A stretch of DNA of 64,000 nt, from assembly GCF_052857255.1 (NCBI RefSeq), contig NC_135500.1:50742272-50806271 (forward strand), in the 5' to 3' direction. The number at the start of each line of letters is the position of its first letter. Position 1 is the first letter of the stretch. The notes beneath the pieces are model-generated. The model was not told the origin of the DNA and did not search any database. It was given only the letters and a program-made list of their open reading frames with translations. The stretch is from Amblyomma americanum (Eukaryota > Arthropoda > Arachnida > Ixodida > Ixodidae). Of this stretch, positions 22,466 to 34,623 are shown piece by piece. A program made the translations under genes and the position numbers.

Positions 22466-22764
22466 GTTCAAGCTAAATAAAGGTGAACCTAGTGAATACG
22501 TTCTGGTCTTTCACTTAATGCATGAGTAATGAGTATAATTAGGAGCTGGTAATTGACTAGGCGATGCAAGCAGGACCCGATGATGCTATTGCATTCTACT
22601 CTAAAGGTGAAGCTTAAGCATACCCCAATTTTTTTTTTTATGCAATAAATTTTGGGTGACCCTAATATTTTTTGCAGACCTGCGAGATTTGTATTGGTCA
22701 GATTTTTCTGTACACAGCACAAGAACCAAGGAATTAGTGGGCAAGCTATGGTTTACACATTTAA

Positions 22765-25614
22765 AGGGACACTGAGGAGAAATTGGAGTTGGCATGTATC
22801 GTTAGAATACCAGCTCCTGATCACAAAAACGCCACTCTTACTGAAATCAAAGCTCCTGTAAGGTAGAAAATAGCAACAACCAAAATACAGGTATCGCCAC
22901 CACAGGCCAATCTTGCAAGTACAAGTGTGATGACGTCATAGGACAAGAGACGTCACCTTGGAGGCATTTTCTTTACTCCATGGACGCCACGAATCTATGA
23001 GGCTGACAAAGGAAGGTTCCGTGGTTTCAATATTGAAGTAAGTTTTGTTTTGAAACCGATAGTGCACTTTTATCACACAAGGAAGACAGACAAAAGACAA
23101 CCTGAACGTTGGAAGCAAAGAAATCAAATGCTTGGTGGCGCCACAAGCGGCCAGGAGAGTTTCGGTTTGTTATGGCGCTTCGAGTCTAGGAGCTTTGCAT
23201 GCCCCATGGTTTTGCTTTTGACGCGCCTCAATTTACAAGCGCCGAACAGCAGAGGAACTCCAAGTGCCGCTTCAAGTGCTAGTTAACCTTTGCAGGAGCC
23301 TGTTAAGGCTGGCCAGATGATCGCCACGGTCAATGAAAAACTTTGATGGCACAATGGTCAGGGATCGTACAAGGCAGTTCGCACTATAAAGAGCACTTGT
23401 GTCTTCGTACGCTCGCCCGGCGAAACGTTCCTGGCCGTGCCAGTCAACTTCGAACTACTTAATGGAAATCGTTTATTAGGAACGGGAGACAAGATACATG
23501 ACAGTCAAGAAAAAGAGATTTGAAACCTGCAGAGACCGTGACTCCGCTCTCCTCCAACTCGTTTGTTTGCGGCTCCATTCAATAGCTTCGGCAGTTGGGC
23601 GGAGCTGTTCTCTTCGAGCTCTCGGCTAATTTAATCCATTCACAGTACACATCTGAAGGTACATGCAAGTGAGTGAGAGGGCCCGATCCAGTGGACCCCG
23701 TTTGGAAACGCGCGGAATCCGTTGAAGCGTCGTGCATCGGTTTTACTTTCAAGCCGCCAACTTTAAACGCGAGCGCCCTTGAGCACCTATCCGTTTTTTT
23801 GTGGCAAAAAAAAAAAAAAAGACCTCGCCTTTACTACATATATATAGTATGGTGGAGCTGCCATAAAAAGAATGTAAACCAATAAGCTCCTTCCTGCACC
23901 ACTGACGTATAACAGGCTTGACCCAATCGTAAAATAAATTAAAAGGCCCGAAGGCAATCCATCGTTTTGCCACCCGTAGGTGGAAAAATAAAAGAGAGGG
24001 GGGGGAAATGCTACAAGCGACCCATCGCCGGGGGAACGGGCCCGGGGAGACTCCCCTGATCTCCCCTAGGACGTAGCGGAGGGGGTGGGATGTAGGGTAT
24101 GGGAAATTGGAATTGGGAAAGGGTTATGGGAATTGGGATGGGAATGGGGACAGCGAGATTTTGCTCTGATCCTTCATTTGACATCGACTCCATTTCTGGC
24201 CTGCCTGGCCATGACAGGTAGGGCATCGAGCTTTTCCAATGGTGCGGCTCCCCCACGGGATGCACGACCACCCACTGGCTCCGACCATCGGAGACAGGAA
24301 AGAAAGAAAAAAAAAAATTCCTAACTTGGGGTCCACAGCCACCTGCTCCTCCACGATTTTAAGGGTTGGATCGGAACGGCCGGTTACTAGCCGTCGACTG
24401 TGTTTCGCGGTTTTTCAGACTCCGGAAGTGTGTGTGGTGTGGTCCGGCCAACAGAGGCCCAGGTCGTCAGCCTATCGGCGCTTGGCCCTCGGCACCATAA
24501 CCCGGTAACCCTGGGGGACCCACCTGTGCTACCTTCCAACCACCGTGCACTTATTTCCTCCCCTTGCTTGCTCCACACCTACTGAGGAGGGAGTATTCAA
24601 GGCCGGGCGCCCGGGCCATGAACCAAGAATCGGGCATAGGGTGAGATAAGCCGGTCCTACTCCACCGGTACTCCACACATCGACGGTTTTCGCACTGGTC
24701 CTACTGCACACCCTCTACCTCGGCGTCCCAGGTGGTCCCCCAGACCGGGTCAGCCTCGGCGTCCGCAATATGCCACCCATCATAGGCGATCCGCAATGAG
24801 ACTGCTTCCCCGAGGACATCGATTCCGAGGAGCTTGGGCTGTCGGAACCCCCGCGCGGACCTGGCCTCTTTGTAGCCAGAAACCGTGCATCGGCACACTA
24901 CCGCGCGGACCTGACCTCTTCGTAGCCAGAAACCGAGCATTAGTAGCCGTGCACGTTCCCGTGAGCGGAGGTTTTTGACTTTTGACATTCCTTTACCGGA
25001 TTTCGTGGGTCCAACCTGGTCTGCCTCCAGGTCTGCCTCCAGGCCTGCCTCCGCACAGACAACGGACCTCACGATTCGGCTGGCCCTCACAGCCGTGGGA
25101 GTCGCTGCAGCTCCCAAGAGGATGGGCCCCGGACAACCCATCCCCACCGCTGGCGTTGCACCGGAAGAAAGCCTAGTAGCCGAAACTACACCGGCCCGTA
25201 TCCGGCGGCAGGGGGGGCCACGGGCAGGCCGCACAGTCGGATTTCCCCCCCTCGCCTTTACTACAGTCAGAAACCTCCTCAACGCCGCCTGCTGCACCGT
25301 GCAACAACGCCTTTCAAGGAATCACGATCCATTGGCCCCAAAGCCTCGGCCAGCCTCCGATGGACGCGACGTGCCGACCTTGTCCTTGCCTCTCGCAACT
25401 CCCCGCACTGGGGTTAGGGTATTTAAATAGCAATGGCTGCTCACTGAGGAAAGGGGAACAACCTGCTGGCGCCTAACCTAACCGTGCTCCCTCAAAAGCA
25501 TCGCACGCTCTGTAGGGCTGACGTCGCCGAAAATGAAGCGACGGTAGCGACCACTGATAGATGCCATTGCTGATCTGTTGCGGATCAAAAAAATAAGTCA
25601 TTTTCAGTGTCCCA
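22765..25614. mobile_element. Long TTAA-flanked repeat, copy A (split by an insertion)
   Basis: The left end AGGGACACTGAGGAGAAATT is preceded by TTAA (22761-22764). The right side near 25603-25613 has the complement of GGGACACTGAAAA. Most of it is alike, in the same order and orientation, to 61843-63746. Blocks shared include GAATACCAGCTCCTGATCAC, AATCGTTTATTAGG, CAGTTGGGCGGAGCTGTTCT, TTTAAACGCGA and CACTGGGGTTA. It is probably a non-autonomous element of the TTAA-target class. Confidence 0.75.
23839..25249. mobile_element. Unidentified retroelement insertion with 16-bp target duplication
   Basis: CCTCGCCTTTACTACA occurs at 23823-23838 and 25250-25265. The second copy of the host repeat (about 63350) lacks everything between these points. 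The 1.4-kb insert is GC-rich, with a TATATATA end on the left. It holds a 50-bp imperfect tandem duplication (24851-24900, 24901-24950) and a CTGCCTCCAGG triplet repeat (25021-25053). Open frames exist on both strands but none shows a known domain. Duplication length and the simple-sequence end suggest a LINE, with the 3' end on the left. Confidence 0.65.
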
Positions 25615-26615
25615 CAAGGTAGTAGTTGGAGCCCTTTGCTCTCCGTTGTGCATATAAAACTCTGTAGTTAGCGTCTTATAAGGCGTTACATTTTTTTTCA
25701 CACTTTTTTTCTTTAAATTAAGGCTCAAAAAGGGGGTCACAAATCACGCGAAAATTTTCTGAACACGGCCTAAAAAACTCTACAGATGTCATAACACACA
25801 ATATACACTATATATTGCCTCCTCTAGACATCAGTCCCCAACTCGCACTTGCTGGCCAAAAACAAACTTTACTCCCTCCCACCCCGCACCATGTTATGTA
25901 GTTCTCCATAGGATGGCTTGACGGCGCGTGTGCAGCTCAAAGCAATAAACATGCAATGATACAATCACGAAGCCAGCAGTGGAAGGCAAAGGATGTACTA
26001 ATGGGTGATAAAACGGTGCCCTCGCACGCGACCTAGCTGCCTAGTGGCAAACCGAACAGCAAATGGTTTGGTAGTTTCGGCTTCAGGTGCACACAACTTT
26101 TCATGCAGGAAAGTGACCGCCAGTGCAAGTGAGCTGGGTAAACGGTGCACAGTTTGTGCCCTCGCCACTCGAACCTTTTGTGACTGCATACAATGACACG
26201 GTTGCGCCAATCTTCCCAAGCCTGCCTTGCTTGCACCCGCCTACATGCTCGTGTTCTAGCGTGGCAGAGAGTCCCAAATATGCGAGTAACAGTTTCTTTT
26301 TTTTTTCAAAAATCCTGGTAAAAAGGTATGCTAGTAAATAGGCATACTACACAAACAAAAGCAATAATTTCTCAACCCAGGGGTAAGCAGGTGACCATAA
26401 TTAATGATGTCTTATCTGGATCTTCAAAGATTGAAATTAGCAGTATATTAAAGTTCAGGTATATTTTTTTCAATTAATTTATAGTGGGGGGATCATGGAT
26501 ATTTTGTGTTAAACAAATTGAGCAGTATGATAAAAATATTAAATCGAAACCGGTATCTTTTACGTGACAGAGTAAAGTTAATCATATGTACTTTGTTTGC
26601 ATCGTACTTTAATTA
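25615..26615. other. Intronic sequence without identified feature
   Basis: AT-rich toward the right. A 66-72 codon frame pair near 26000-26340 shows no domain. Confidence 0.35.
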
Positions 26616-26617
26616 CA

Positions 26618-26690
26618 GTTGCCGACAGATTTTTCGGACTAGGCAGGACCTGGAAAATGGTCCAAATAATCGGACATTCTGAAAAATTCA
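26618..26690. repeat. Terminal repeat of a CAGTTGCCGACAG-type element
   Basis: TA followed by CAGTTGCCGACAGATTTTTC, then CGGACT and AATAATCGGACATT. It is the same type as the end at 20027-20065 and the CCAATAATTCGGACTTG stretch near 61330. The partner end was not found. Confidence 0.5.
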
Positions 26691-26817
26691 TGCACCTCAA
26701 AAAATAAGTTTTCTGCAAAATCCGACTTTCAAAATTGTGAAAATCGCCACTCTCGATGTACCGCCTACAAGCGATAATATTAGACTGTATGTCTGCACTA
26801 ATTACTATTGGCAGGTA

Positions 26818-28642
26818 CAGTAATCTCTCGTCATAACAAAGTCAGCAGGGTGGCAAAAAAATTCATTAATGTGGTAATTTGATATAAGCAACCACTCAAA
26901 AAAATCTAAAGCAGTCGAGCTTTAATTGCACTGCAACTGCGAGGAAGTCAAAATACAATGTATTCAGTAAAGCAAAACTTTATTCAGGTGCAAAAAAGGC
27001 AGTGAACATTGGCTGTTTCAACTTACCAGGCACGTGCAACCCCTGCTCCAACCTGACCAAGCACTGCACGAGTGCCGCCCATGCATTCAACCTTCGGGGT
27101 ATCTCGAATCACAAAGGCAGTGGCCGCTTTAAATGGGGGACGTTTCACGGAGTACTCCAAGAGTATCTCGCTGGATACCACCGCAAATGCTGTGACTCGA
27201 GTCTGAGGTTGCGTTTGAGGTGCTCAGAAAACGATTAGCTGCTCATAGTGGGTATGCAGCGCGATTGTGAAAACAGAAAGGTTTTGCAGTAGAGGCTTTG
27301 AATGATTGCTGGGCAATTTTTTCCCAAGATGTGCAGCTGTGAAGTTTGCAAAACGAGAGTTTTTCAGCGCACCGTTGTCGACGCTGTGCTAATTCTTCGG
27401 TTTGAGTTTTGTTGTTCGTGTAGCGTGGTGTCCATGCCGTTGACAAATGTCTAGGAACAAAATTCAATGACCCTACCACGCATTTAGACCTTTGTCTAGT
27501 CAGATTGCGCGAATTGAGCATGACTGGCTCGAGAAAATCGTCGGGGAAACACCGTAGTTGCGTTGACCCGCCATGTTGACAGCCTGACTCGCCGCTGGTG
27601 ACGCTCAGATTTTTTGTGTTTTCGGCAAGTTATCGGTCGATTTGCTCCGTCAAAAGTGCAACGAAGCTAGGAGCGGTGTTTTATTGCGATGCAGGTCGAT
27701 TATTGTGAGCGGCGAGAAAATTTGTAGACTGGCTTGCCTGAAGTTGTCTTCCCGATTTGTTAACGTAGCTCCTCGCGTCGAGCATGGCAAAGGGCATGCG
27801 ACCAGCAGTTGCTTGTGACCAGTCAGCAGCTTGACAATACCATTGTTCACACTTGCAAATGCGACCTGCGGGTCGCCTGTTTGAAGCGAAAACTCTTGGG
27901 AATGACGTTCGCGCACTTTCGAGAGTTTCGTTTGCAGCCAGGGAGCAGTTCAGTTCCTTGCCCGACTTGTCCGCGGTCGGCATCGTTGCGGAAATTTTAT
28001 CTCGTTTGTGACTCGCAAGTGTGGATGGGCTAATAATTGGAGGGTCACTTGCGCTTTTTGGCACGTTTCAGCGCCAGAAATGTTCTTTAGAGCAGTAGAA
28101 TTTTGCTCATTGAGCGCACCCCATGTAATGTTACGTTGCAAGTCTGCTCACCGTCTTTTGACCACTTTTCGGCTTCCAAGAGACTGTGGCTTTCTGGCAT
28201 CGCAAAGAATCAGGAAAGCTTTATTTCTGCGTGGATTCTATCACAGGGACAGCAGCTATGTGACTGTGACCGATTCGGGCGCGCTGCACCATGGAATTTG
28301 ACATCTTCCGTTTGCTCTGCTGTAAACAGCTGGGGGCACTCGGCACCCGCTTGGTGCCCGTTACTAGGCAGGTTATCGGCTGTAGGTTTGGTACTTTTGT
28401 GGCATGTTCTGTGCGTGCATGACACTAATTCGTCGGCGGTATTTGACACTGCATGCACAAAAGGGTCCCCACCGCTCGGCGGCAGCAATGCCTCCGCTGA
28501 ACACTTCGCTCTAAGCAGGTCAAGCTGCTTGTGTGCTTTGAGTAATGTGGCTTGAAATGCATGCGTTTGGGTCGGAACCGGAAGAAATTTCAACAAAGAG
28601 ATATTTCGAGTAAAGTAATATTGTTATAATGAGGGATTACTG
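26818..28642. mobile_element. pogo-type non-autonomous element (1.8 kb)
   Basis: The left end CAGTAATCTCTCGTCATAAC and the reverse complement of the right end, CAGTAATCCCTCATTATAAC, are inverted repeats. TA flanks both sides (26816-26817, 28643-28644). The interior frames, including a 127-codon minus-strand frame at 27681-28064, show no transposase motif. Confidence 0.8.
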
Positions 28643-28730
28643 TACTTCATGTTATGTTATCTTGTCTATTAAATGATTACGTACAAAGTTGGGTATCAAC
28701 ACTGCTAAACTGAAGCTTTCTGATTTGCGT

Positions 28731-28785
28731 CTCTCATAGCCTGAGTCGCTTTGGGATGTTAAACCCCCATAAACCGAAGCTTTCT
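28731..28785 (+). repeat. 3' fragment of a Ruka-like SINE
   Basis: TCTCATAGCCTGAGTCGCTT, then TGGGATGTTAAACCCCCATA, is the 3' tail of the SINE seen complete at 49546. Confidence 0.8.
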
Positions 28786-29024
28786 GATTTCATTGTCATG
28801 TTTATCAGTTGACTGTATAGGTACTCTATTAATTTTATGTACAGTGTGCTGTGTGCTCGATTTATGCAGTATGATGTAAATTGAATGTCTGTACCTCCTG
28901 ATATGTTTTTATCGTTGTTGTTATGTATCTTGTTTCATAAGTGATAGAGCTAGTTGCGTCTTCGTGTGCTGTTCTCTTGGGCTGTTGTTTGCAGCTTTCA
29001 GTGCCTGCTAAAGGGGGCCAAGGC

Positions 29025-29270
29025 CACCTCAAGCCCTGTTTGAATGGTCCTTAAGGGGTTTGAATGGTCCTTAAAGGTAACGGAGTGGATTCCAAGAGAA
29101 GGCAAGCTTAGCAGGGGGCGGCAGAAAGTCAGGTGGGCGGATGAGATTAAGAAGTTTGTGGGCATACGGTGGGCACAGCTGAGAAAGGACGGGGTTAATT
29201 GGAGAGACATGGGAGAGGCTTTTGCCCTGCAGTGGGCGTAGTCAGGCTGATGGTGGTGCTGATGATAATG
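29025..29270 (+). pseudogene. RTE-type LINE 3' end fragment
   Basis: Encodes WSLKVTEWIPREGKLSRGRQ, KVRWADEIKKFVG and MGEAFALQWA, matching the C-terminus of the RTE LINE at 52415-52897, then a GGTGGTGCTGATGATAATGA tail. The start carries a small duplication of TTTGAATGGTCCTTAA (29039 and about 29058). Confidence 0.85.
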
Positions 29271-29345
29271 AGTGAGAAAAAAAAATAAAGGACTAAATGA
29301 ATGAATGTGTTCATATAAAAGATTGCAAAAAAATCTGAGAATGGA

Positions 29346-29735
29346 ATATTGTTGTGTTGCAGCCAGCTGAAGATTGGGACGTGATGACTGATGGCAATGA
29401 GATGATTTTTAATGGCCGCCGGCCTAGCTCAAGCGCTCCATACCACGCCACTGCCAGCTTTGTCTTCTTCGTGACTCCACTCTGGACCACCAAACGGTCA
29501 TCCCAATCTTGAATAAAAGACACTGACGAAGAGACGTGCGAAATGATGATGGGCTTGAGGGGACATTAGAACTAAAAAGACAAAGTGGTGAAGTGTTGGC
29601 TGCCACGATGAAAGAAATGTGCGAATGAATGATTCCTGGTCCATGAAGGTTGCGGGCCACAGGGCGCCAGGTCATTGCGTCGTGCGCTTAATCCCCTTGC
29701 GCCCACTAGCGTGACACCACGGGGGAGTAACAACA
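29346..29735 (+). repeat. LTR-like dispersed repeat, copy 2
   Basis: Starts AATATTGTTGTGTTGCAGCC and is alike to 11716-12035. It ends near GGGGGAGTAACAACA, which together with the TGTT start would fit an LTR. Confidence 0.5.
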
Positions 29736-30315
29736 CTGTCACGACAACCAGTCGACACCATTGGCTAGAGGGCCTCTTTTGAGCAGAATTGGCCCCTTCA
29801 TTCTTTAGTTTTATCGCACTATAGCAGCTGGACTTTTTCAGAATGTGAACATTAATTTTTAAAAATAGGCTTTTCAAGGTATAGACTTGGCTTCTGTGGC
29901 ATTGCAATACGGATATCAGTGTACGTCAGAAAGCAGCTGAATCATGTTAACTGAACTGGTCATCCAGTTTTTAATACTAGTTAACTTTTTAACTATTACA
30001 TTTAGGTGCTTGTTTGCAATTAGACATTTCTAGCCAGCTGTTAGTAATAGCCATATCATTTTTTAGAATTTTGATAACATGATTACCCTCGGTGCCAGGG
30101 CTCAATAAATTTCAACCACAGTGCGCCCTTTCGAAAAATGTGTTGATCCTTGGCGCATGCGAAATGTCAATCATTACTCGTCACTTTATGGCGCACATCT
30201 CGCGTGACCTTCTCTTGTCACGCACGTGGGCCACTGGTGGGCTAGGGCAACAATTGTGGCTCATTCATCGTCATTTGAATTCTCGCTTACTGACTCTAGA
30301 CCCTGCACAATAAAG

Positions 30316-30525
30316 CTTAATATGGCAGGTTAATGGAGTTTAAAGTCCCCAAGCGACTCATTCTACATGGGATATCATAGTAGAGGGCTCTGGATAATTT
30401 CGGCCGCGTGGGATTTTTTGATGTGCTCTGACATCATGCAGCACACGGGCCTCTAGCATTTCGTCTTCATAGAAATGTAACTACCACTGCCGGAATCGAA
30501 CCCACGTCTTAGTTTTAATACAACT
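30316..30525 (-). mobile_element. Ruka-like SINE, diverged and truncated
   Basis: On the minus strand it carries a B-box-like GGTTCGATTCCGGCAGTGGT, then CGAAATTATCCAGAGCCCTC and a TTAAACTCCATTAACC-type tail. The A-box side is missing. Confidence 0.7.
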
Positions 30526-31758
30526 ATGTGCCATGTTAAACTAAGTAACCACACAAAAGCAGGGTCGTTCGGCGGTACCATCATATGCAGGGTGTTCATA
30601 GTAAGACTAAGTAATTTTCAGGAATAGGCTTTTTGAGCTAAAGTGATGAATCCTTCATGTGCAAAGAGTTGGTTGAAATCTGTCGAGACATTGAAATCGC
30701 CATTGCCAATTGGACGGCTGAATGAAAGAGGGTATTCTGTCTTGGTGCACAGAGCTTCTACCGTATTTAATTGCGTAATAAACCCAATTTTTCCAGAAAA
30801 ATTGACATTAGATTGGGAGAGGGTTCACTACGCAGGAAGAAAGTTTCAACAGATTCCATCCATTCCGTCTATCTTTCCATCATCAACAAGTGCACTCGGT
30901 CAGACGCATTCGCGCTGCTGAAGTTTAGCATCGTTCACTTTGACAGGATCCGACAATTTTGTTGTAGCTGGCAGCGCTGGTCAATCTCAGTGAAATAACG
31001 TGAATGTGCTGAACACTGGCCCTGAAGGTCAGGTGCACGTTTTTTATGCCAGGTTAAAAGAACACACATGACGGTTACAAGTGTGTAATACAAATGTTTA
31101 AGCCTTAGCTTAGAGCACACAATGTATTGGCAAGTTTAGTGAGCGTGCCGTACCGCCCCCTCCCCCACACCCCTCTGCAGGAGCTCGCCTGAAAAGAAAA
31201 AGGTAAACAAGCAAGGGGTGATGTTATCGGCGGGCAGAATCTTGCCGCGCTGCCAAGGTCTGCGCTGCGTATGACGCGATAGCTGAGGAGGGACCGCTAC
31301 AAAAATCTAAAGGCTAAAAAAAAAAAAGAAACGTAAACCCTGGACGACAACTAGGCAAGTAAATTCTGGACAACTTCTGGATGGCGTATTACAAGTTGGC
31401 GTGATGCTAGTTCTGTACATGGGTTTGATTTGTAAGTTCTTTTGCACTGTACTTTTTCTCTTATGAACTCTTTATCTATGACTGAGTAATGAGGATGTAC
31501 TGTAGGCTGAATTGTGAAAATTGTATGTTGCCAACATTCGCATTGTTGTAATCAGAATGTTCTTTTTCTTTCTTTTGTTGTATGCGTTTGGACGTGCTGC
31601 TTACTGCTGTGTTTGAGTGGTGCGTAGGGACCAGTCAGGCAAATTTTACTTTTGTTTTTGCACTCTGCACCAAGACACTGTGATGTCTGAATTGTCTGAA
31701 TAAAAAAAAGCGTGGGGGGCAGGGGTTTGTTATGCTAGTGGGTCCATTATGCAAGCAT
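30526..31758. other. Intronic sequence without identified feature
   Basis: No domain-bearing frame and no recognised repeat. Confidence 0.35.
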
Positions 31759-31760
31759 AC

Positions 31761-32410
31761 AGTGTAATCCACCTATAACGATACAAGATGTGACGATATA
31801 TCACTTATAACGATTTTTTTAGGAATTCTCAGATGTGCTTGCTGAAACACCTGGTATGTTGTTACATGCTCATGGGTTTAATCCCAGCTGCTGAAGCCAA
31901 ACTTTAATGAAGACGAAATGTAAATATGTAAATTAACTTCGTTGCATACATCAGATCTCCTATTGCCCCTATGCAAAAATAAACCATGTACTATAACGAT
32001 TCAATTATCGGCAAAATAACGGATATAACGATAGGGTTCTGGCCATCCGGATGGCGTTTACCACCAAAATTTGTCTGAGCTTGATAAAAATAAGATACTT
32101 TGAAGCAAATGAGGTAAAAACTCCTGGAACGGACTGGCGTGGCAAAATCTGTGAGCAAGCACTGCATAAAGCCTTGGGAACCAAGCACTGTCGTCATCAC
32201 AATCGCTGCAGGGAGGCGCTTGCTTGGCCGCTGCTGCGCAATGCTGTCTCACACAACATAGTTTCTGCCCAAGATGACTGAGAATTTACTTTTTTTTTAA
32301 GCATTAACTTTTCTTGCGCGTTCCCCTGTTTCGCGCTTTCCACAGCGCACTCCTTGGCAGTCCGCCAAGATGCTCTGCACTGATAACGTCACTGCGTGTT
32401 TATCAAGAGT
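31761..32410. mobile_element. MITE with CAGTGTAATC end, second copy, interrupted and truncated
   Basis: CAGTGTAATCCACCTATAAC starts the left end. Blocks TATTGCCCCTATGCAAAAAT, AACGGATATAACGATAGG, GGCGTTTACCACCAAAATTT and TTTCGCGCTTTCCACAGCGC follow the copy at 15773-16592 in order. About 110 bp of other sequence interrupts it (31825-31945), and the right terminal repeat is missing. Confidence 0.75.
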
Positions 32411-33384
32411 TCATAAAATAGTTATCGAGCAGGACTAGTCGTGGAAGCTGAACCAGCAGCCATGAAGACATAGCTGAATAAAGACAGTTAGCTGCCCAGA
32501 GCATTCTGAGAAGAGAGTTAAAACTAAAATACGGTCAAATTTGAAGACACTGAAAGTGATCTAGCCATACTAAAGAAAGGGCAAGCAGTGCTTTCGGCTC
32601 ATTTTCCAAAACTTGCTGATTTAATAAAGCTAGCCTGGCTCGAGAAAGACGTTACAAGACTCTGCTAGGAATGTTTAATGTGCACTTTTCATTTCTCTTA
32701 AGAAATAGCGCCTTGGGTTACACTGCAAATAAAACATACCGTTACCACTTACTAGTCATGACTTGAAGAATGTTGCACTTTTGTTTTGTTTTACTTTTAT
32801 GTGCAGTAAAACTTTCCAGTGCTAAGACCTGCTTCGAAGCATTTTTAATTGTTTAAAGTGGTCAACTAACTGGCATCAGTGTCTGCTCCAAAGGCATCTG
32901 TAGCTGCTCCAAATTAGCATTTTGCTTGCTCCAAGGCCTGCTCCGAAAGGTGAAATGCTGCTTCCATCACTGGTGTAGTCTGTGTTGATTACTAATGATT
33001 ACCACTCAGTGCTTGTTTCGAGCTTCAGCTTGTGCTGGCCGTAACAAGTATTTCCAGCACTTTTTAGCAGTTGCTTTTTTCGACGTACATGTACACATGC
33101 ACATACCAGGAACCATTGAGCCTAGCGGGATATAGGTAAATCCAGAGCCGAAAGTACAAGACTGCCTTGTTTTTACGGGAATCATATTTATGGACAATGC
33201 TTCATGCCCTGTAAACACTGCAGCTGATGTGTTGATGGAGTCCTGTTTACACTGAAACCTTAGTAACGAGTTGGGCCCCAGTTTCTCTGGCCTGGCATGC
33301 ACTGCTGACTGATTTTATCACATACGCAGTGCACGTGTACCATTTCTGCTTGAAGCCCTCCCGGCCTCATTGCTATACATTTAA
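32411..33384. other. Intronic sequence without identified feature
   Basis: AT-rich; no domain-bearing frame. Short repeats of TGCTCC occur near 32884-32945. Confidence 0.35.
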
Positions 33385-33860
33385 CACGATAGCTTTAGGG
33401 CTCCCGTATGGCAGAAAAGCTGGCGTCAATATCAGAGATATTGGCGATGAATGAAAAATCCACAAAAAGTCTCTAGATAAGCAGTCTAGGAAGCACGTGT
33501 GCCACCTAGGTCAGGCAACCTTGTGGCGTCATCACAATCTGGATTGTGAGCCAACTGTTCGCCTTTGATTAATGATTTGTCCCGGGAGGTTGCTCGAGGG
33601 GAGCAATCTGCTTTGCACATGCCCCACCAATAGCAGAACCTGACATTTCAGGGCAGTGATGCATGTCTTAACCGCAGCACCATTGCACCAGGAGTGGTAT
33701 GAGGATCCCCAGGGATTTATAAATGGAAAGCCAAGAATGAGAAATTTTGTATATATGGGCGTTAATTCATTGATGATATCGCGTCGTAACGTAGAGGCGG
33801 AGTTTAAGTGTCCTCTCCAGTTTTTTTTTTTACATGTGGATGCTGCGCTGAGAAGAGTGA
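33385..33860 (+). repeat. Dispersed repeat family X, copy 2
   Basis: Opposite orientation to the copy at 14385-14800, with the same landmarks in order. It ends about 80 bp before exon 4. Confidence 0.65.
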
Positions 33861-33940
33861 GTTCAGCTATGTTTTTCTTCTTTCACCATGTGCAGCCCAG
33901 CACCTGAATGCACATCTCTCTCTCTCTCTGTGCGCAGCAG

Positions 33941-34188
33941 GGGGAATTTGCATGGAAGAAGTGGCATGTAGATACTCTGGTGGAGGTGCTCCAGAAGGCC
34001 AGGTCCCTGCGCCGCCTGGGCATTGACTGCAGCCTCTCGCTTGGCCAGCTGCGCCGCCTCCTGGTGGTGGCTCGGGACTGTGCATCACTTGAGGACCTGC
34101 ACTTCTCTGCCTTGCACTTGGTCGGTCTGCGGCCCTTCTACGTGGCACTGGAGGAGACTGCCATGGTCCACCGGGTGACAGTCGGCAG
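33941..34188 (+). CDS. LRR protein gene, coding exon 4 (LRRs)
   Basis: Entered in phase 0 after a long TCTCTCTC tract and GCGCAGCAG; a start three bases earlier, at 33938, would add one Q. The donor is the strong GCAG-GTGAGC at 34189. The 248 nt encode GEFAWKKWHVDTLVEVLQKA, then RSLRRLGIDCSLS, LRRLLVVARDCASLEDLHFS and ALHLVGLRPFYVALEE, again LRRs of the same type. The exon ends with two bases (AG) of a split codon, unlike exons 1-3, which all end in phase 0. This sets a condition on exon 5. Confidence 0.82.
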
Positions 34189-34620
34189 GTGAGCACGCTT
34201 CAGTTTTATCTGATTTTAGTTTCTTTTCTTTTTTACGTTTGGAGGGCTTCCTAAGCTGAAACCAAAATTTTACACATGCCCTACACTGGTCTATGACAGG
34301 ATGTGCACATGATTAAGACAGGGTACTCCCAGCATATCGGAAGCATTACTGTATAAAAGCTGAATTTGAGAAATGCTGACTCCAACTAATAATTTATTTT
34401 CAATCCATTCTTTTGAGACCAACTCGGTCCCTTCTTCAGGGGTGACTGAAATGCGAACCAGCAGCAGCAGGGAGCAATCGTCACTTTCCCTTGTTGGCAC
34501 GTGGTGAAGTCCATTAATGTACATGAAGGGGAGGGTTCCTTGAGTCCTATTCACTGTCACCTTTGCAAGCCAAAATTTTTTCTTCTAAAATCAAAGCATT
34601 TTAGATCATTTTCAAGCAGT
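34189..34620. other. Intronic sequence without identified feature
   Basis: No repeat or domain recognised. GAAGAAGGGACCGAGTTGGT (minus strand, about 34420-34440) resembles sequence found in some 3' LINE parts, but this is too weak to call. Confidence 0.3.
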
Positions 34621-34623
34621 CTA

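Noticed and set aside
24095..24150. Telomere-like repeat (TTGGGAA words)
   Set aside because: Short, irregular GGGAAT/TTGGGA variants, not the arthropod TTAGG repeat; ordinary simple sequence in a retroelement.
24701..25297. 198-codon open frame on the minus strand
   Set aside because: High GC inflates open frames on both strands here; no domain is recognisable, and the frame crosses the border of the retroelement insertion.
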